Assembly (NCBI RefSeq): GCF_003012055.1
Contig: NZ_JYGE01000001.1
Coordinates: 62,001-126,000 of the forward strand
From: Peptostreptococcus russellii
GTDB taxonomy: Bacteria; Bacillota; Clostridia; Peptostreptococcales; Peptostreptococcaceae
Reading direction: 5' to 3'
DNA length: 64,000 nucleotides
Shown here: positions 1 through 8,847 of the stretch, in pieces
How positions within the stretch are numbered: the stretch's first letter is position 1
Layout of the letters: every line of letters starts with the position of its first letter
Notes under the pieces: generated by a model
The model's input: the letters and a program-made list of their open reading frames with translations, nothing else
What the model was told of the DNA's origin: nothing
Database searches by the model: none
Program-made: the position numbers and the translations under genes

Positions 1-1
1 A

Positions 2-844
2 GCAGTATTGATGCACAGAGCTATTGGAGATAATCTTACTTGTATATTCGTTGATCACGGACTTCTAAGAAAGAATGAAGGAAGAGATGTAGAGAATATA
101 TTTAGAGAAAAGTTCAGCATGAATCTTATAAAGGTAGATGCAGAAGATAGATTCCTAGGAAAGTTGAAGGGAGTAACAGAGCCTGAAGCAAAGAGAAAGA
201 TAATAGGAGAAGAATTCATTAGAGTATTTGAAGAAGAATCTCATAAGCTAGGTAGAATGGAGTTTTTGGTACAGGGAACAATATACCCTGATGTAGTAGA
301 AAGCGGTCTAGGAGATTCAGCTACTATCAAATCTCATCACAATGTTGGTGGACTACCAGAAGATGTTGACTTCCAGGAAATAATAGAACCATTAAGAGAA
401 CTATTCAAGGATGAAGTTAGAAATATAGGTCTAGAATTAGGAATAGAAGAAAATCTAATATTTAGACATCCATTCCCAGGACCAGGTCTTGGAATAAGAG
501 TAATTGGCGAAGTAACTAAGGAAAAATGTGATATCCTTAGAGAAGCAGATGCAGTATATATGGATGAACTAAGAAAAGCTGGCCTTTACAAAGAAATCTG
601 GCAGGCATTTGCTACACTACCAGATGTTAAGACTGTTGGTGTAATGGGAGACGAAAGAACTTATGCACATCTAGTAGGTATAAGAGCCGTTGCTTCAAGT
701 GATGGTATGACTTCTGATTGGTATAAGATTCCTTATGAAGTATTGGAAAGAATATCAAATAGAATAATAAATGAGTGTGAGGGAGTAAACAGAGTAGTTT
801 ATGACATCACAAGCAAACCACCGGGAACAATTGAGTGGGAGTAG
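2..844 (+). CDS. guaA: GMP synthase (glutamine-hydrolysing), 3' part
   Basis: This is the C-terminal part of GuaA, which amidates XMP to GMP in purine synthesis. The 5' end lies outside the window; the open frame runs in from base 2. About 280 residues are visible. They cover the end of the ATP-pyrophosphatase domain ([13 protein letters not shown]) and the C-terminal dimerisation domain with [13 protein letters not shown], ending in the standard tail KPPGTIEWE. The gene is complete at its 3' end even though a mobile element is inserted there. The stop is TAG within gagtgggagtag, which is probably element-derived, because a guaA-like tail ending in TAA lies at 41403. Identification is near certain. 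Confidence 0.97.
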   Translation, partial: AVLMHRAIGDNLTCIFVDHGLLRKNEGRDVENIFREKFSMNLIKVDAEDRFLGKLKGVTEPEAKRKIIGEEFIRVFEEESHKLGRMEFLVQGTIYPDVVESGLGDSATIKSHHNVGGLPEDVDFQEIIEPLRELFKDEVRNIGLELGIEENLIFRHPFPGPGLGIRVIGEVTKEKCDILREADAVYMDELRKAGLYKEIWQAFATLPDVKTVGVMGDERTYAHLVGIRAVASSDGMTSDWYKIPYEVLERISNRIINECEGVNRVVYDITSKPPGTIEWE

Positions 845-846
845 TT
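833..846. repeat. Left attachment site of the ICE in guaA
   Basis: The 14-base sequence gagtgggagtagtt covers the last codons and stop of guaA. It is repeated exactly at 26897-26910, which places the Tn5801-like element between the copies. Tn5801 is known to use the guaA 3' end, so the position fits the family. Insertion regenerates the guaA reading frame. Confidence 0.9.
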
Positions 847-852
847 GTAGGA

Positions 853-889
853 GAGCCAGAAATCCTTGTTTATCAAGGGTTTCTGGCTC
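853..889 (+). terminator. Intrinsic terminator after guaA, element-borne
   Basis: A long hairpin has arms gagccagaaa and tttctggctc, with further pairing inside, followed by ttcttattttttt. It lies just inside the element. It therefore replaces the native guaA terminator and separates guaA from the convergent integrase gene. Confidence 0.8.
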
Positions 890-911
890 TTCTTATTTTT
901 TTACTGCACTT

Positions 912-2105
912 TTATTGCACTTTTTTCATTTCTTTGTTTCGCAAGTAGTCTACAGTAAATTGATTCTTTGGTGAAGTATCATAATTTTGTTTTGCTTCTT
1001 TAAAGGAAATGGCTCCATTTAATTTGTTAGCTACCTCAAAATTACTGTTAGGATAAAGATGTCCATACGTTCCTAAAGTCGTCTCAATATCTTCATGTCC
1101 TAAACGGTCTTTAATGATGAGTGGGTTTTCTCCCATACTGATTAACAAGGAAGCATGAGAATGCCGTAACCCATGGATTCTGATTCGATGGATACCAGCC
1201 AGCTTAGCATAGCGTTCAATAGCATATGATAGTGTATGTTTTTGGGTAGGAATACCGTTATAGCTCATTACAAAGTCTGTCTGAATTAGATTTTGTTGTA
1301 CTTCCTTCCATTCGGATAAATAAGTTAATGTGCATTTATCTAATACAATATGACGAACGCTCGCCTTTGTTTTTGGTTCAACAAATCTATAATTCGATTG
1401 ATTCTTGTAATAGAGTGTTTTGTTGATGGTTAGTACTCCTGAGTCAAAATCAATATCTTCCCATTGAATGGCAGTAGCTTCACCAATTCGCATTCCAGTC
1501 ATAAATAAAAACCACAGAGAGATAAATAAAAAGTGTTGATAGTAATCTTCTTTGTAAATTAGAGAGATTACTTTTTCAAATTCTTCTTTTGTCCAAAATT
1601 CAATTTTAGACTTTTGCTTTTTCACATTGCCAATAATCTTAGATGGATTTGTGGTGGTTATCCCAAGGACAATTGCTCGATCCATAGCAACTGAAAATAG
1701 TCCTTGAACAGCTCTTACATAAGAAGACTTACACTTCTTTGATAATTTTAGTTGCCAATTTTGCACATCAATAGGCTCAATATCGGAAACAGCCATTTTA
1801 TCAAAATAAGAGAAATGCTTCTTAATAGTTGGTAAGCGATTTTCATATGTTCTGAGCTTTACCTGTGTCTTATACCATGGAAGGAAAATTTCAAAGATAT
1901 AATGTTTAAACGTCATTTTATCCTTATTCTCACTTAATTCTTCTGGTTTCATCAATAGCAGTTTCGAATATTCTTCTCTTGCTTCTTTTTTAGTAGTGAA
2001 TCCACTACGATATTTTTGAATTTTTTTCCCTTTAGAATCATAACCTAGATTTGCACGAAAATAATAGGTTCCATTCTTTGCTTTTTTTATTGGGTCTTTA
2101 ACCAT
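912..2105 (-). CDS. int: Tyrosine integrase of the Tn916/Tn5801 family
   Basis: This 397-residue protein is a site-specific recombinase that inserts and excises the ICE. Residues 1-60 resemble the arm-binding domain, 65-145 the core-binding SAM-like domain, and 165-375 the catalytic domain. Visible catalytic residues are R206 (TGMRIGEA), H311 and R314 (HGLRHSHASLL), H337 (GHEDIETT) and Y347 (TYGHLYP). The gene sits at the element end next to guaA and is transcribed towards it, as in Tn916/Tn5801. No damage is visible, so it is probably active. Full length for the family (about 390-405 residues). Confidence 0.95.
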   Translation of the reverse strand: MVKDPIKKAKNGTYYFRANLGYDSKGKKIQKYRSGFTTKKEAREEYSKLLLMKPEELSENKDKMTFKHYIFEIFLPWYKTQVKLRTYENRLPTIKKHFSYFDKMAVSDIEPIDVQNWQLKLSKKCKSSYVRAVQGLFSVAMDRAIVLGITTTNPSKIIGNVKKQKSKIEFWTKEEFEKVISLIYKEDYYQHFLFISLWFLFMTGMRIGEATAIQWEDIDFDSGVLTINKTLYYKNQSNYRFVEPKTKASVRHIVLDKCTLTYLSEWKEVQQNLIQTDFVMSYNGIPTQKHTLSYAIERYAKLAGIHRIRIHGLRHSHASLLISMGENPLIIKDRLGHEDIETTLGTYGHLYPNSNFEVANKLNGAISFKEAKQNYDTSPKNQFTVDYLRNKEMKKVQ

Positions 2106-2131
2106 AGTTTTTACTCCTTACTGTGCAAAAA

Positions 2132-2332
2132 CTACTCAGACCTGTTTTCATTTGAAAACCGAATTCCTAGAATTTCTTCAACAGCTTCACGAGGGACTCT
2201 ATCTAGCTTTCGAGATTGATAGTAGATATGCCCTTTTGTAATCATCAATTCTTTTGCTTTTTTTATGATGTCTGCTGAAAAAGAAGTTCCATATCCTAGC
2301 TCAACTAAATCCTTTTTTGTGACCGTTATCAT
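2132..2332 (-). CDS. xis: Excisionase
   Basis: A 66-residue basic protein just upstream of int, in the position and size of Tn916 Xis. It is expected to bend the element ends and steer Int towards excision. The sequence has a winged-helix DNA-binding look (ADIIKKAKELMITKG, then RVPREAVEEILG). It is preceded by a ribosome site (aaaggag) upstream of the ATG. The short gap to int suggests co-transcription. Confidence 0.88.
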   Translation of the reverse strand: MITVTKKDLVELGYGTSFSADIIKKAKELMITKGHIYYQSRKLDRVPREAVEEILGIRFSNENRSE

Positions 2333-2829
2333 TATTACTCCTTTCCCAATTATAGGCTAGGAAAACTCCAATATTCACCTATAATTATATCAAATAGTTT
2401 TATAATAATACACTGACAAGAGAAGAATATCTTAGCAATCGAACAGCTCTAGCAAAGCTCACAGGAATTTCACTTCTGCATGGTTCTCATGTAGCCGTAC
2501 CCATTGCCTGTGACGCTTCTAACGCTCGGACTATGGCTATACGGGAGTATCATTATCACGATAAGAAAGTCATGGCAGCAATCCTGCTAAAGATTACTTT
2601 CGAATTACTAACATGAATCGCTCACTAATTTTGTAGGTCATGGCGTGTTAGTTCATCAGCTCTTTTCTTACCGAAACGTATTCGATTGCCTTTATTTGGT
2701 TGTCAAAGAACGTTTGGCTTGTTAGCCTATCAAAACCTACTGAACACACAATATGCTTTGATGGAATAACAAACCTCCCAAATCGGGAAGCGTGGATACG
2801 ATTCGACACGCTTCCACGAAAAAATGGGA
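2333..2829. other. Non-coding gap between xis and orf8
   Basis: About 500 bases without a convincing gene. Only short open frames are present, and none has a family signature. This corresponds to the Tn916 region between orf8 and xis. The right part holds the orf7/orf8 terminator. The remainder may carry Int/Xis arm sites or decayed sequence, but nothing specific can be assigned. Confidence 0.5.
2786..2815 (-). terminator. Hairpin downstream of orf8
   Basis: A perfect 9-bp stem, ggaagcgtg with cacgcttcc, around a 12-base loop. It lies just past the orf8 stop on the minus strand. There is no long T run, so it may be a weak terminator that lets orf7/orf8 transcripts continue to xis-int, as proposed for Tn916. 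Confidence 0.55.
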
Positions 2830-3060
2830 CTATTTAATTTCGAACGATAAAATCTTAGAGATGAGTTTCGTTTCCATTCTGCCACGTAGGGTTTCATCAA
2901 TAACCATATGAGAATTTCCATATTCGTCTGTCATGCGACGTAATGAACGTTTTGAGGTATACCCTCGATAATGTTTAACAATCTGATTAATTGCTTCCAC
3001 GTCGCCATCTGTCGCCTTTACAATGAGGGGGAAGGGGACCCTTGGATAGGCTGTTTTCAT
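2830..3060 (-). CDS. orf8: Tn916 Orf8-like helix-turn-helix protein
   Basis: A 76-residue protein matching the conserved Orf8 of Tn916-like elements. It contains a short helix-turn-helix-like segment (AINQIVKHYRGYTSKRSLRR). Its start overlaps the orf7 stop by four bases, so the two are translationally coupled. In Tn916, orf7 and orf8 drive expression of the excision and transfer genes; that role is taken from the family and is not visible in the sequence. Confidence 0.85.
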   Translation of the reverse strand: MKTAYPRVPFPLIVKATDGDVEAINQIVKHYRGYTSKRSLRRMTDEYGNSHMVIDETLRGRMETKLISKILSFEIK

Positions 3061-3479
3061 TCTTTACACTCCTTCATGAATTCTTTAATCATGGCTAGTC
3101 CACTTATTCGATGACGATAAACAGTCGAACGATTCAAATTTAGTAACTCCGCAATCTCCACATCACTCATATCCATAAAGTAATGAAGTAAAATAATGTT
3201 CCGTTTTTTCTCTGAAAGATGACGCAGGGCTTCACTTAATAAATCACTTTCAACATTGATTCTTAATCCAAATAATTTAAATAGTTGGAAATCAGTGACG
3301 TACGTATCAACAGTAGAAAAAGAGTTGACAAGGTAGTTATCTATATCAGAAAACGAGACTTCTTTTGCTGATAGTCTGTCTAGATGTTTGAAGTAATCTT
3401 TTCGTTCATCTTCAATAACTTGTTTGCAGATATAGTCAAACTGATTTTCTATGGTTTCTTGAAAAGAAGATGGTTTCAT
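3057..3479 (-). CDS. orf7: Tn916 Orf7-like sigma factor
   Basis: This is a sigma-70-like regulator of 140 residues, starting at ATG 3479 behind the ribosome site aaagggggtg. A longer open frame exists, but its extra N terminus has no support. The C terminus has a region-4 helix-turn-helix (LSEKKRNIILLHYFMDMSDVEIAELLNLNRSTVYRH, from about residue 87). It is coupled to orf8. In Tn916 it helps activate transfer genes when tetracycline raises read-through from tet(M). Confidence 0.88.
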   Translation of the reverse strand: MKPSSFQETIENQFDYICKQVIEDERKDYFKHLDRLSAKEVSFSDIDNYLVNSFSTVDTYVTDFQLFKLFGLRINVESDLLSEALRHLSEKKRNIILLHYFMDMSDVEIAELLNLNRSTVYRHRISGLAMIKEFMKECKE

Positions 3480-3778
3480 GCTTTTCACCCCCTTTCTGTC
3501 GTGAAAGGGAGTGGCATGTGCTTCTTTATCTCCCTTCATACTAAGCCCCGACACGAAAGGGGGATTTGTTGCATAAATGAAGAGAAATCCTAAAAGATAT
3601 TTATTAAGTGACCAAAAAAGCACATAAACAGATTGTTTTCTCTGTTCATATGCTTTGATTTTTCTATCTATGTAATCTGCAAAACCACATTGATGGTCAT
3701 ATCTATCCAGTACAGGTGGATAAGTTTTTTTGATAAGAACTTAATTAAGAGAACTAGATGACAGATTATCTTTCTCAT

Positions 3779-3805
3779 GGCGACTTTTCCCTCCATTAAG
3801 TCGCC
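3779..3805. terminator. Hairpin in the orf7-orf9 gap
   Basis: A perfect 8-bp stem, ggcgactt with aagtcgcc, around an 11-base loop, lies in the 530-base divergent gap between orf7 (3479) and orf9 (4010). The rest of the gap is AT-rich and should hold the divergent promoters. No other gene is seen there. Confidence 0.5.
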
Positions 3806-4009
3806 AATTTTATCTACTTTCTAGGAGTATGACTAAATTTTATAAAGTTGTATAGGTAAATAAAATCAGCGACCTTTCTATTTGAAATTGGATTCATCGC
3901 ATTAATAAATTCCACAGTGTTCTATAGGAACTCATAAACTATATAACATGTTTTTCTATACCTGTTTATGGTTATATAGGAACAGTAAAATGTATAGAGG
4001 TGATTTAGT

Positions 4010-4363
4010 ATGCGTAAAAAAGAAGATAAATACGATTTTAGAGCCGTTGGTTTAGCGATTAAAGAGGCTCGATTGAAACGAGGTTTAACTCGTGAACAAG
4101 TGGGAGCATTGATTGAAATTGACCCACGGTACTTAACTAATATTGAAAATAAAGGGCAACACCCCAGCATACAAGTTCTTTATGACCTTGTATCGTTACT
4201 TCATGTTTCCGTTGATGAATTTTTCTTACCTGCTAATAACTTGGTAAAAAGCACCCGACGATTACAGATAGAGAAATACATGGATAGCTTTACAGACAAA
4301 GAACTATCCTTAATGGAATCTTTAGCCAGCGGTATCAACGAAGCAAGAAACATCGAAGACTAA
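4010..4363 (+). CDS. orf9: Tn916 Orf9-like XRE repressor
   Basis: A 117-residue Cro/CI-type regulator. An N-terminal helix-turn-helix spans about residues 13-66 ([20 protein letters not shown], then YLTNIENKG). It is divergent from orf7 and faces tet(M). In Tn916, Orf9 represses the orf7 promoter region. ATG is chosen because of the upstream agaggtga. Confidence 0.88.
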   Translation: MRKKEDKYDFRAVGLAIKEARLKRGLTREQVGALIEIDPRYLTNIENKGQHPSIQVLYDLVSLLHVSVDEFFLPANNLVKSTRRLQIEKYMDSFTDKELSLMESLASGINEARNIED

Positions 4364-4388
4364 TTAAAAGAATCCATACATAACGGAA

Positions 4389-4433
4389 AGAGCCGATAAA
4401 ATGAGATTGTATTAATCTCATTTTATCGGCTCT
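4389..4433. terminator. Bidirectional terminator between orf9 and orf6/tet(M)
   Basis: A perfect 20-bp inverted repeat starts agagccgataaaatgaga and has a 5-base loop. It separates convergent transcription of orf9 and tet(M). The right arm includes the stop codon of the decayed orf6. Confidence 0.8.
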
Positions 4434-4607
4434 GCGTCTTTGCGTCTGGCTCTGTAATCACAGTTACTTTGAACTGCTTTATTTCAATTAAATTTTCTTG
4501 TCTGCATTTCGGACAATAGAGGGGGAATTTTTTAATTCAGTATCTTCCCTTATCTTTAATCGTGTTTTATTTCCACATACAGGACACAATATCCACTTGT
4601 AGTTTAT
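4423..4607 (-). pseudogene. orf6: Decayed Tn916 orf6 (cysteine-rich KTR protein)
   Basis: Reading downstream of tet(M) gives WILCPVCGNKTRLKIREDTELK in one frame, then FPLYCPKCRQENLIEIKQF in the next. Together these form the two CxxC zinc knuckles of the cysteine-rich KTR protein (Orf6). The frame is broken by one missing A in an A run (six present, seven needed) near 4534. The expected start codon position reads ATA instead of ATG, although a good ribosome site (aaggaggag) remains. Both changes argue for a non-functional gene. The normal length would be about 61 residues. Confidence 0.75.
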
Positions 4608-4707
4608 AATAACTATCTCCTCCTTTACACTTTAATTCAAATCTTTATTAAAAAATATTTCATCTTATTTAACAAGAAACCATATTTATATAACAACATA
4701 AAATACA

Positions 4708-6627
4708 CTAAGTTATTTTATTGAACATATATCGTACTTTATCTATCCGACTATTTGGACGACGGGGCTGGCAAACAGGTTCACCGGTAGTAACATGGTA
4801 CCCTTTTAACTCTGTTAAACAAACACTACGTCCATTTGTAAAGAAAGTTAAATCACTACGATATTCTTGAATACACCGAGCAGGAATTTCTCCAATAATA
4901 ATGACCTCATTATTTTTCAGTTGAGTATTTACGATATTTGCACAATATTTGGGAGCATCGTTATATGCCCGTGAAAGATATTCCTGTGGTGCATAAACTT
5001 TAAAACTAAGATATGGCTCTAACAATTCTGTTCCAGCTTTTCTAAAGGCTTGCTCCAGTACAATAGGAGTAAGCATCCGAAAATCTGCTGGAGTACTAAC
5101 AGGGCTATAGTATAAACCGTACTTAAAACAGATTTTACAATCCGTCACATTCCAACCATATAATCCTTGTTCGCAACCATAGCGTATCCCTTCCATAACT
5201 GCATTTTGAAATGATTGATTTAAGTATCCAAGAGAAACCGAGCTCTCATACTGCATTCCACTTCCCAACGGAAGCGGTGATACAGATAAACCAATGGAAG
5301 CCCAGAAAGGATTTGGCGGCACTTCGATGTGAATGGTATATTCTGCATTTTTTAACGGTCTCTCCATATAAATGACTGTAGGCTCTTTTAGTTCTATCTC
5401 CACATGATACTTTTCTTGCAACAGTGCACTAATCACTTCCATTTGTACTTTCCCTAAGAAAGAAAGTATAATTTCATGTGTCGTAGAATCCACGTAATAT
5501 CGTAGAAGCGGATCACTATCTGAGATTTCCAAAAGGGCATCAAGCAACATTTCTCTCTGTTCAGGTTTACTCGGTTCAACAGTTGTTTGTAGTAGAGGGT
5601 GCGGATTTTCAATCTTTTTTCTCTGTGGCAATAGTTTTGTATCTCCAAGAACACTATTTAACTTCAAAAACTCATTTTGCAAAATAACAATTTCTCCAGA
5701 ATAAGCTCTATCAATCTTACATAATTCACCATTTATTGAAGTATACATTTCTGTAACTTTTATTTTTTCTTTTTCTGATACTCTAACCGAATCTCGTAAA
5801 TGTAGTACTCCACTATAAAGGCGTATATATGCAAGACGTTGTCTTTTTTTTGTATATTCAATTTTGAAAACATTTCCGCAAAGTTCAGACGGACCTCGAT
5901 GTGTTGATGAATAAAATTTATTAGTAATAACTTCTATAAGGTTATCAATCCCTATATTACTTTTTGCACTTCCATGATAAAGAGGGAACAGAGAACAATT
6001 CTGAAATCTTATGCTTTCCTCTTGTTCGAGTTCCAATGCTTCTAATGATTTACCGGACATATATTTCTCTAAAAGGTCATCGTTTCCCTCTATTACCGTA
6101 TCCCATTGTTCAGATTCGGTAAAGTTCGTCACACACATATTAGGATACAGTTCTACCTTCTGTTTGATTACAATTTCGGCAGAAAGTTTCTCTTTAATAT
6201 CCTGATAAACCGTTGATAAATCAATTCCATTTTGGTCAATCTTATTGATAAAAAAGATTGTGGGAATCCCCATTTTCCTAAGTGCATGAAATAATATACG
6301 AGTTTGTGCTTGTACGCCATCTTTTGCAGAAATCAGTAGAATTGCCCCATCTAAAACTGATAATGAACGATATACTTCTGCTAAGAAATCCATATGTCCT
6401 GGCGTGTCTATGATGTTCACCTTCGTATTTTTCCACTGAAAAGAGGTTATCGCCGTCTGAATTGTAATTCCTCTCTGACGTTCTAAAAGCGTATTATCCG
6501 TTTTCGTTGTACCTCTGTCCACGCTTCCTAATTCTGTAATCGCTCCACTGTTATATAATAAGCTTTCTGTTAAGGTAGTTTTTCCCGCATCAACATGAGC
6601 TAAAACTCCAATATTAATAATTTTCAT
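4708..6627 (-). CDS. tet(M): Tetracycline resistance ribosomal protection protein Tet(M)
   Basis: A 639-residue translation GTPase related to EF-G that releases tetracycline from the ribosome. The start is ATG 6627 ([18 protein letters not shown]) behind ggaggaaaatcac; an ATG 15 bases upstream overlaps the ribosome site. G motifs are visible: AHVDAGKT (G1), RGITIQT (G2), DTPGHMD (G3), NKID (G4). The C-terminal domains end in [13 protein letters not shown] as in Tet(M). The sequence looks full length and undamaged, and the allele is clearly tet(M). Expression is set by the leader upstream (6656-6809). Confidence 0.97.
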   Translation of the reverse strand: MKIINIGVLAHVDAGKTTLTESLLYNSGAITELGSVDRGTTKTDNTLLERQRGITIQTAITSFQWKNTKVNIIDTPGHMDFLAEVYRSLSVLDGAILLISAKDGVQAQTRILFHALRKMGIPTIFFINKIDQNGIDLSTVYQDIKEKLSAEIVIKQKVELYPNMCVTNFTESEQWDTVIEGNDDLLEKYMSGKSLEALELEQEESIRFQNCSLFPLYHGSAKSNIGIDNLIEVITNKFYSSTHRGPSELCGNVFKIEYTKKRQRLAYIRLYSGVLHLRDSVRVSEKEKIKVTEMYTSINGELCKIDRAYSGEIVILQNEFLKLNSVLGDTKLLPQRKKIENPHPLLQTTVEPSKPEQREMLLDALLEISDSDPLLRYYVDSTTHEIILSFLGKVQMEVISALLQEKYHVEIELKEPTVIYMERPLKNAEYTIHIEVPPNPFWASIGLSVSPLPLGSGMQYESSVSLGYLNQSFQNAVMEGIRYGCEQGLYGWNVTDCKICFKYGLYYSPVSTPADFRMLTPIVLEQAFRKAGTELLEPYLSFKVYAPQEYLSRAYNDAPKYCANIVNTQLKNNEVIIIGEIPARCIQEYRSDLTFFTNGRSVCLTELKGYHVTTGEPVCQPRRPNSRIDKVRYMFNKIT

Positions 6628-6655
6628 GTGATTTTCCTCCATTCAAAAACCCAAA

Positions 6656-6677
6656 AGGGCATAAAAAACTAAGCCCT
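6656..6677 (-). terminator. tet(M) leader attenuator
   Basis: On the minus strand, agggc and gccct form a stem just before tttgggttttt and the tet(M) ribosome site. Its place between the leader peptide and tet(M) matches the known Tn916 attenuator. When tetracycline slows ribosomes in the leader, the terminator is expected to be relieved. Confidence 0.75.
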
Positions 6678-6725
6678 CCTAAAAAAGGACATCTAATTAT
6701 TTGTTCCCGCTATCAAATTGACAGT

Positions 6726-6749
6726 TTATTTAAGAATACCTTGCCGCAT
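6726..6749 (-). CDS. tet(M) leader peptide (MRQGILK)
   Basis: A seven-codon open frame, MRQGILK, with ribosome site aaaggag a few bases upstream, lies between the tet(M) promoter and the attenuator. It corresponds to the short leader (orf12) of Tn916. Its translation is thought to couple tetracycline level to read-through into tet(M) and the orf7-orf8 region. Confidence 0.75.
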   Translation of the reverse strand: MRQGILK

Positions 6750-6780
6750 ATTTATTAACTCCTTTTAAATAGTCACTTAA

Positions 6781-6809
6781 ATAATAGCACGTAAGAGCAT
6801 ATTTGTAAA
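6781..6809 (-). promoter_or_regulatory. Promoter of tet(M)
   Basis: On the minus strand, TTTACA (6804-6809) and TATTAT (6781-6786) are separated by 17 bases, with the leader peptide just downstream. It is the only good sigma-A-type promoter in this gap. Confidence 0.75.
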
Positions 6810-6878
6810 GGAATCTCCAATTTTTTATCAAAGAGAGTACGTGATTACAAAGTATCTGTAATCATGTACCAATATTTG

Positions 6879-7808
6879 TTATTTTACAATCTTCCAATTA
6901 TCTTGTTTTTCTAATATCAACTCAAATTGCGAGATTTGGGTTGCCTTTGTTTCTTGATCTAAATATTTCACAGCGACATTCACGATTACTTGGTTATCTT
7001 TTCTGGTAAAGATAGGATTCACCAATTCCTCGAAAACATATTCCTTGTTAATCATAGGTAACACATGATTACTTACATAGTAAGTCAATTCTTTTTCTGT
7101 GGCGGTAGGATAGAGCTGGAAGAACGTTTCTAAAAAGCTAATGATTTCGTCCATCGTTTCTGTATCTACTGTATGGTCACTTTCTAGCTGTTTGGGTTGG
7201 TAGTCCGATTTTTGAGGTTTCTTACTCATTGTCGGATTTTTGATAATAACCATATTATCTGATTCATCTATATGGACAACCACATGAAAGCTAGACGATA
7301 TAGTTTCCTTGTCTTTGTCTTCGGTAATAACTTGTTCAACAGAAAACAGTACCTCAAAGGTGTTCTCATTCACTTGAGAAACCTGCCACACCTGTATATC
7401 GTTCACACTAGAACTAGTAGGAATATCCTTACGAATCATTTCTTCATTTAATACCTGCAATTCTTCCGTCAAATAATGGGTCAATTTCTCATTTCGTTTA
7501 TCAATGGCTTCTTGGGATTGTTGCCACGAAAAGTAGTCTTTCGCAAAGGATTTCACAAAACTTTCTACTTGGTTGGTATCGACAATCTGCTGTTTAATGA
7601 TTTCTGTTTCACGGACAGTATGAGTGTCAATGGCAGTAAAATTTTTATAGATTCCAAATCCGACACTACCAATCAATAAAACCCATAAAACAAAGGTTAA
7701 TTTCTTATGCGTGCCAACTTTAATCATCGGAACTTTTCTTTGCTTGCTCGGTTTTTTAGATTTCTTTGGTTTCTCCTTCTTTTCTTTTCGCTCGATTTTT
7801 ATAATCAT
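6879..7808 (-). CDS. orf13: Conjugation protein Orf13 (TcpC/VirB8-like)
   Basis: A membrane-anchored protein of the mating channel, about 309 residues from ATG 7808, which is best spaced from aagaaagga. A second ATG at 7817 is possible. After a very basic N terminus (KERKEKKEKPKKSKKPSKQ) there is one membrane helix (LTFVLWVLLIGSVGFGIY), then an extracellular region with two NTF2-like TcpC folds. It is the last gene of the transfer operon. Confidence 0.88.
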   Translation of the reverse strand: MIIKIERKEKKEKPKKSKKPSKQRKVPMIKVGTHKKLTFVLWVLLIGSVGFGIYKNFTAIDTHTVRETEIIKQQIVDTNQVESFVKSFAKDYFSWQQSQEAIDKRNEKLTHYLTEELQVLNEEMIRKDIPTSSSVNDIQVWQVSQVNENTFEVLFSVEQVITEDKDKETISSSFHVVVHIDESDNMVIIKNPTMSKKPQKSDYQPKQLESDHTVDTETMDEIISFLETFFQLYPTATEKELTYYVSNHVLPMINKEYVFEELVNPIFTRKDNQVIVNVAVKYLDQETKATQISQFELILEKQDNWKIVK

Positions 7809-7824
7809 TTGATTCATTCCTTTC

Positions 7825-8847
7825 TTAGTTATGAATAACACGTCTAGCCCCAATCAGATGGTCTTGCCAATAACGACTGCTTAAGTCGCCATAACCGATT
7901 GGGTCGCCTGCATGATAAAAGCGATTTCCCTCTAAATATATCGCCACATGAGTCACATATGTGCCTGCATTATAGGTTGAATGAAAGAAGATAAGGTCGC
8001 CTGCTTGGGCTTCTTCCATAGAGATTTCTTGCGTAGCGTCATACTGATCTTGGGCGACACGAGGGAGAGAAATGCCAGCTTTGTCATACACCCATTGTAT
8101 TAAGCCACTACAATCAAAAGAGGTGGTAGGCGACGCCCCTCCAAAGACATAGGGAAACCCTTCGTATTTCAAGGCTTCGTCCATAATGACTTGCACGGTT
8201 TCATCATCAAATTCTGTTGGGGAAGTGTCGGTTAGGTATTGTGAAACCAACTGAACATAAAACTGATTTCCATAGTTATATCGCCAACCACCATTCACAG
8301 GTATGGCTATGGGATTGGGATAGTCTGCTTTTTGACCACCCGACTTCTCTTTAGAAAACTGTTCGGCTAATTCATAGGTATATTTTTTCCCATGACTCCT
8401 CACATAATTTAAAAAGCCACCGCCATAATTATAAGATTGGATAACAGAATCTATATCCACTCCTTGTTGTTCTGCACTGGTTAATAATTCACTGAAATAT
8501 TTAACCCCTTGTTTGATGGACTCTTCGGTACTCAAACTGTTGGGCGGTAAACCCAAAGATTCGGAACTTTGCATAACATCTTCTGCTGTACCGCCCGATT
8601 CCACTTGCATAATGGCTAAGATATAAGAAACATAGTCTTCAATCCCATATTCCTTACCATATTTTTCAATCAACGGACGGTGTGCCAACACTTCTGGTGA
8701 AACGGTCACACCGCCTTGTGAAATAGAAGAATCCTTGTTGTTTTCGCCACTGTCCGTATCATCTGCAAAGAAAATGACTAGGAATAATAAGAGAAAAAAG
8801 AAGAGAGAGAAGACCACACTACAAATCACTGTTATTTTTAGCTTCAT
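7825..8847 (-). CDS. orf14: Cell-wall hydrolase Orf14 (lysozyme-like plus NlpC/P60)
   Basis: A 340-residue secreted or membrane-anchored peptidoglycan hydrolase. An N-terminal membrane helix (residues 5-28) is followed by a lysozyme/transglycosylase-like domain (about 55-170, AIMQVESGG). An NlpC/P60 peptidase domain (about 220-338) carries the catalytic Cys in SFDCSGLIQW and His in THVAIYL. It opens the wall locally for the conjugation channel. Its start overlaps the orf15 stop by four bases. Confidence 0.92.
   Translation of the reverse strand: MKLKITVICSVVFSLFFFLLLFLVIFFADDTDSGENNKDSSISQGGVTVSPEVLAHRPLIEKYGKEYGIEDYVSYILAIMQVESGGTAEDVMQSSESLGLPPNSLSTEESIKQGVKYFSELLTSAEQQGVDIDSVIQSYNYGGGFLNYVRSHGKKYTYELAEQFSKEKSGGQKADYPNPIAIPVNGGWRYNYGNQFYVQLVSQYLTDTSPTEFDDETVQVIMDEALKYEGFPYVFGGASPTTSFDCSGLIQWVYDKAGISLPRVAQDQYDATQEISMEEAQAGDLIFFHSTYNAGTYVTHVAIYLEGNRFYHAGDPIGYGDLSSRYWQDHLIGARRVIHN

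Noticed and set aside
2730-2921. A 63-residue minus-strand open frame as Tn916 orf5
   Set aside because: It overlaps orf8 in another frame and spans the terminator hairpin, and it has no recognisable domain.
3384-3593. Plus-strand open frame opposite orf7
   Set aside because: Mirror frame of orf7 and its leader; no ribosome site or conserved motif.
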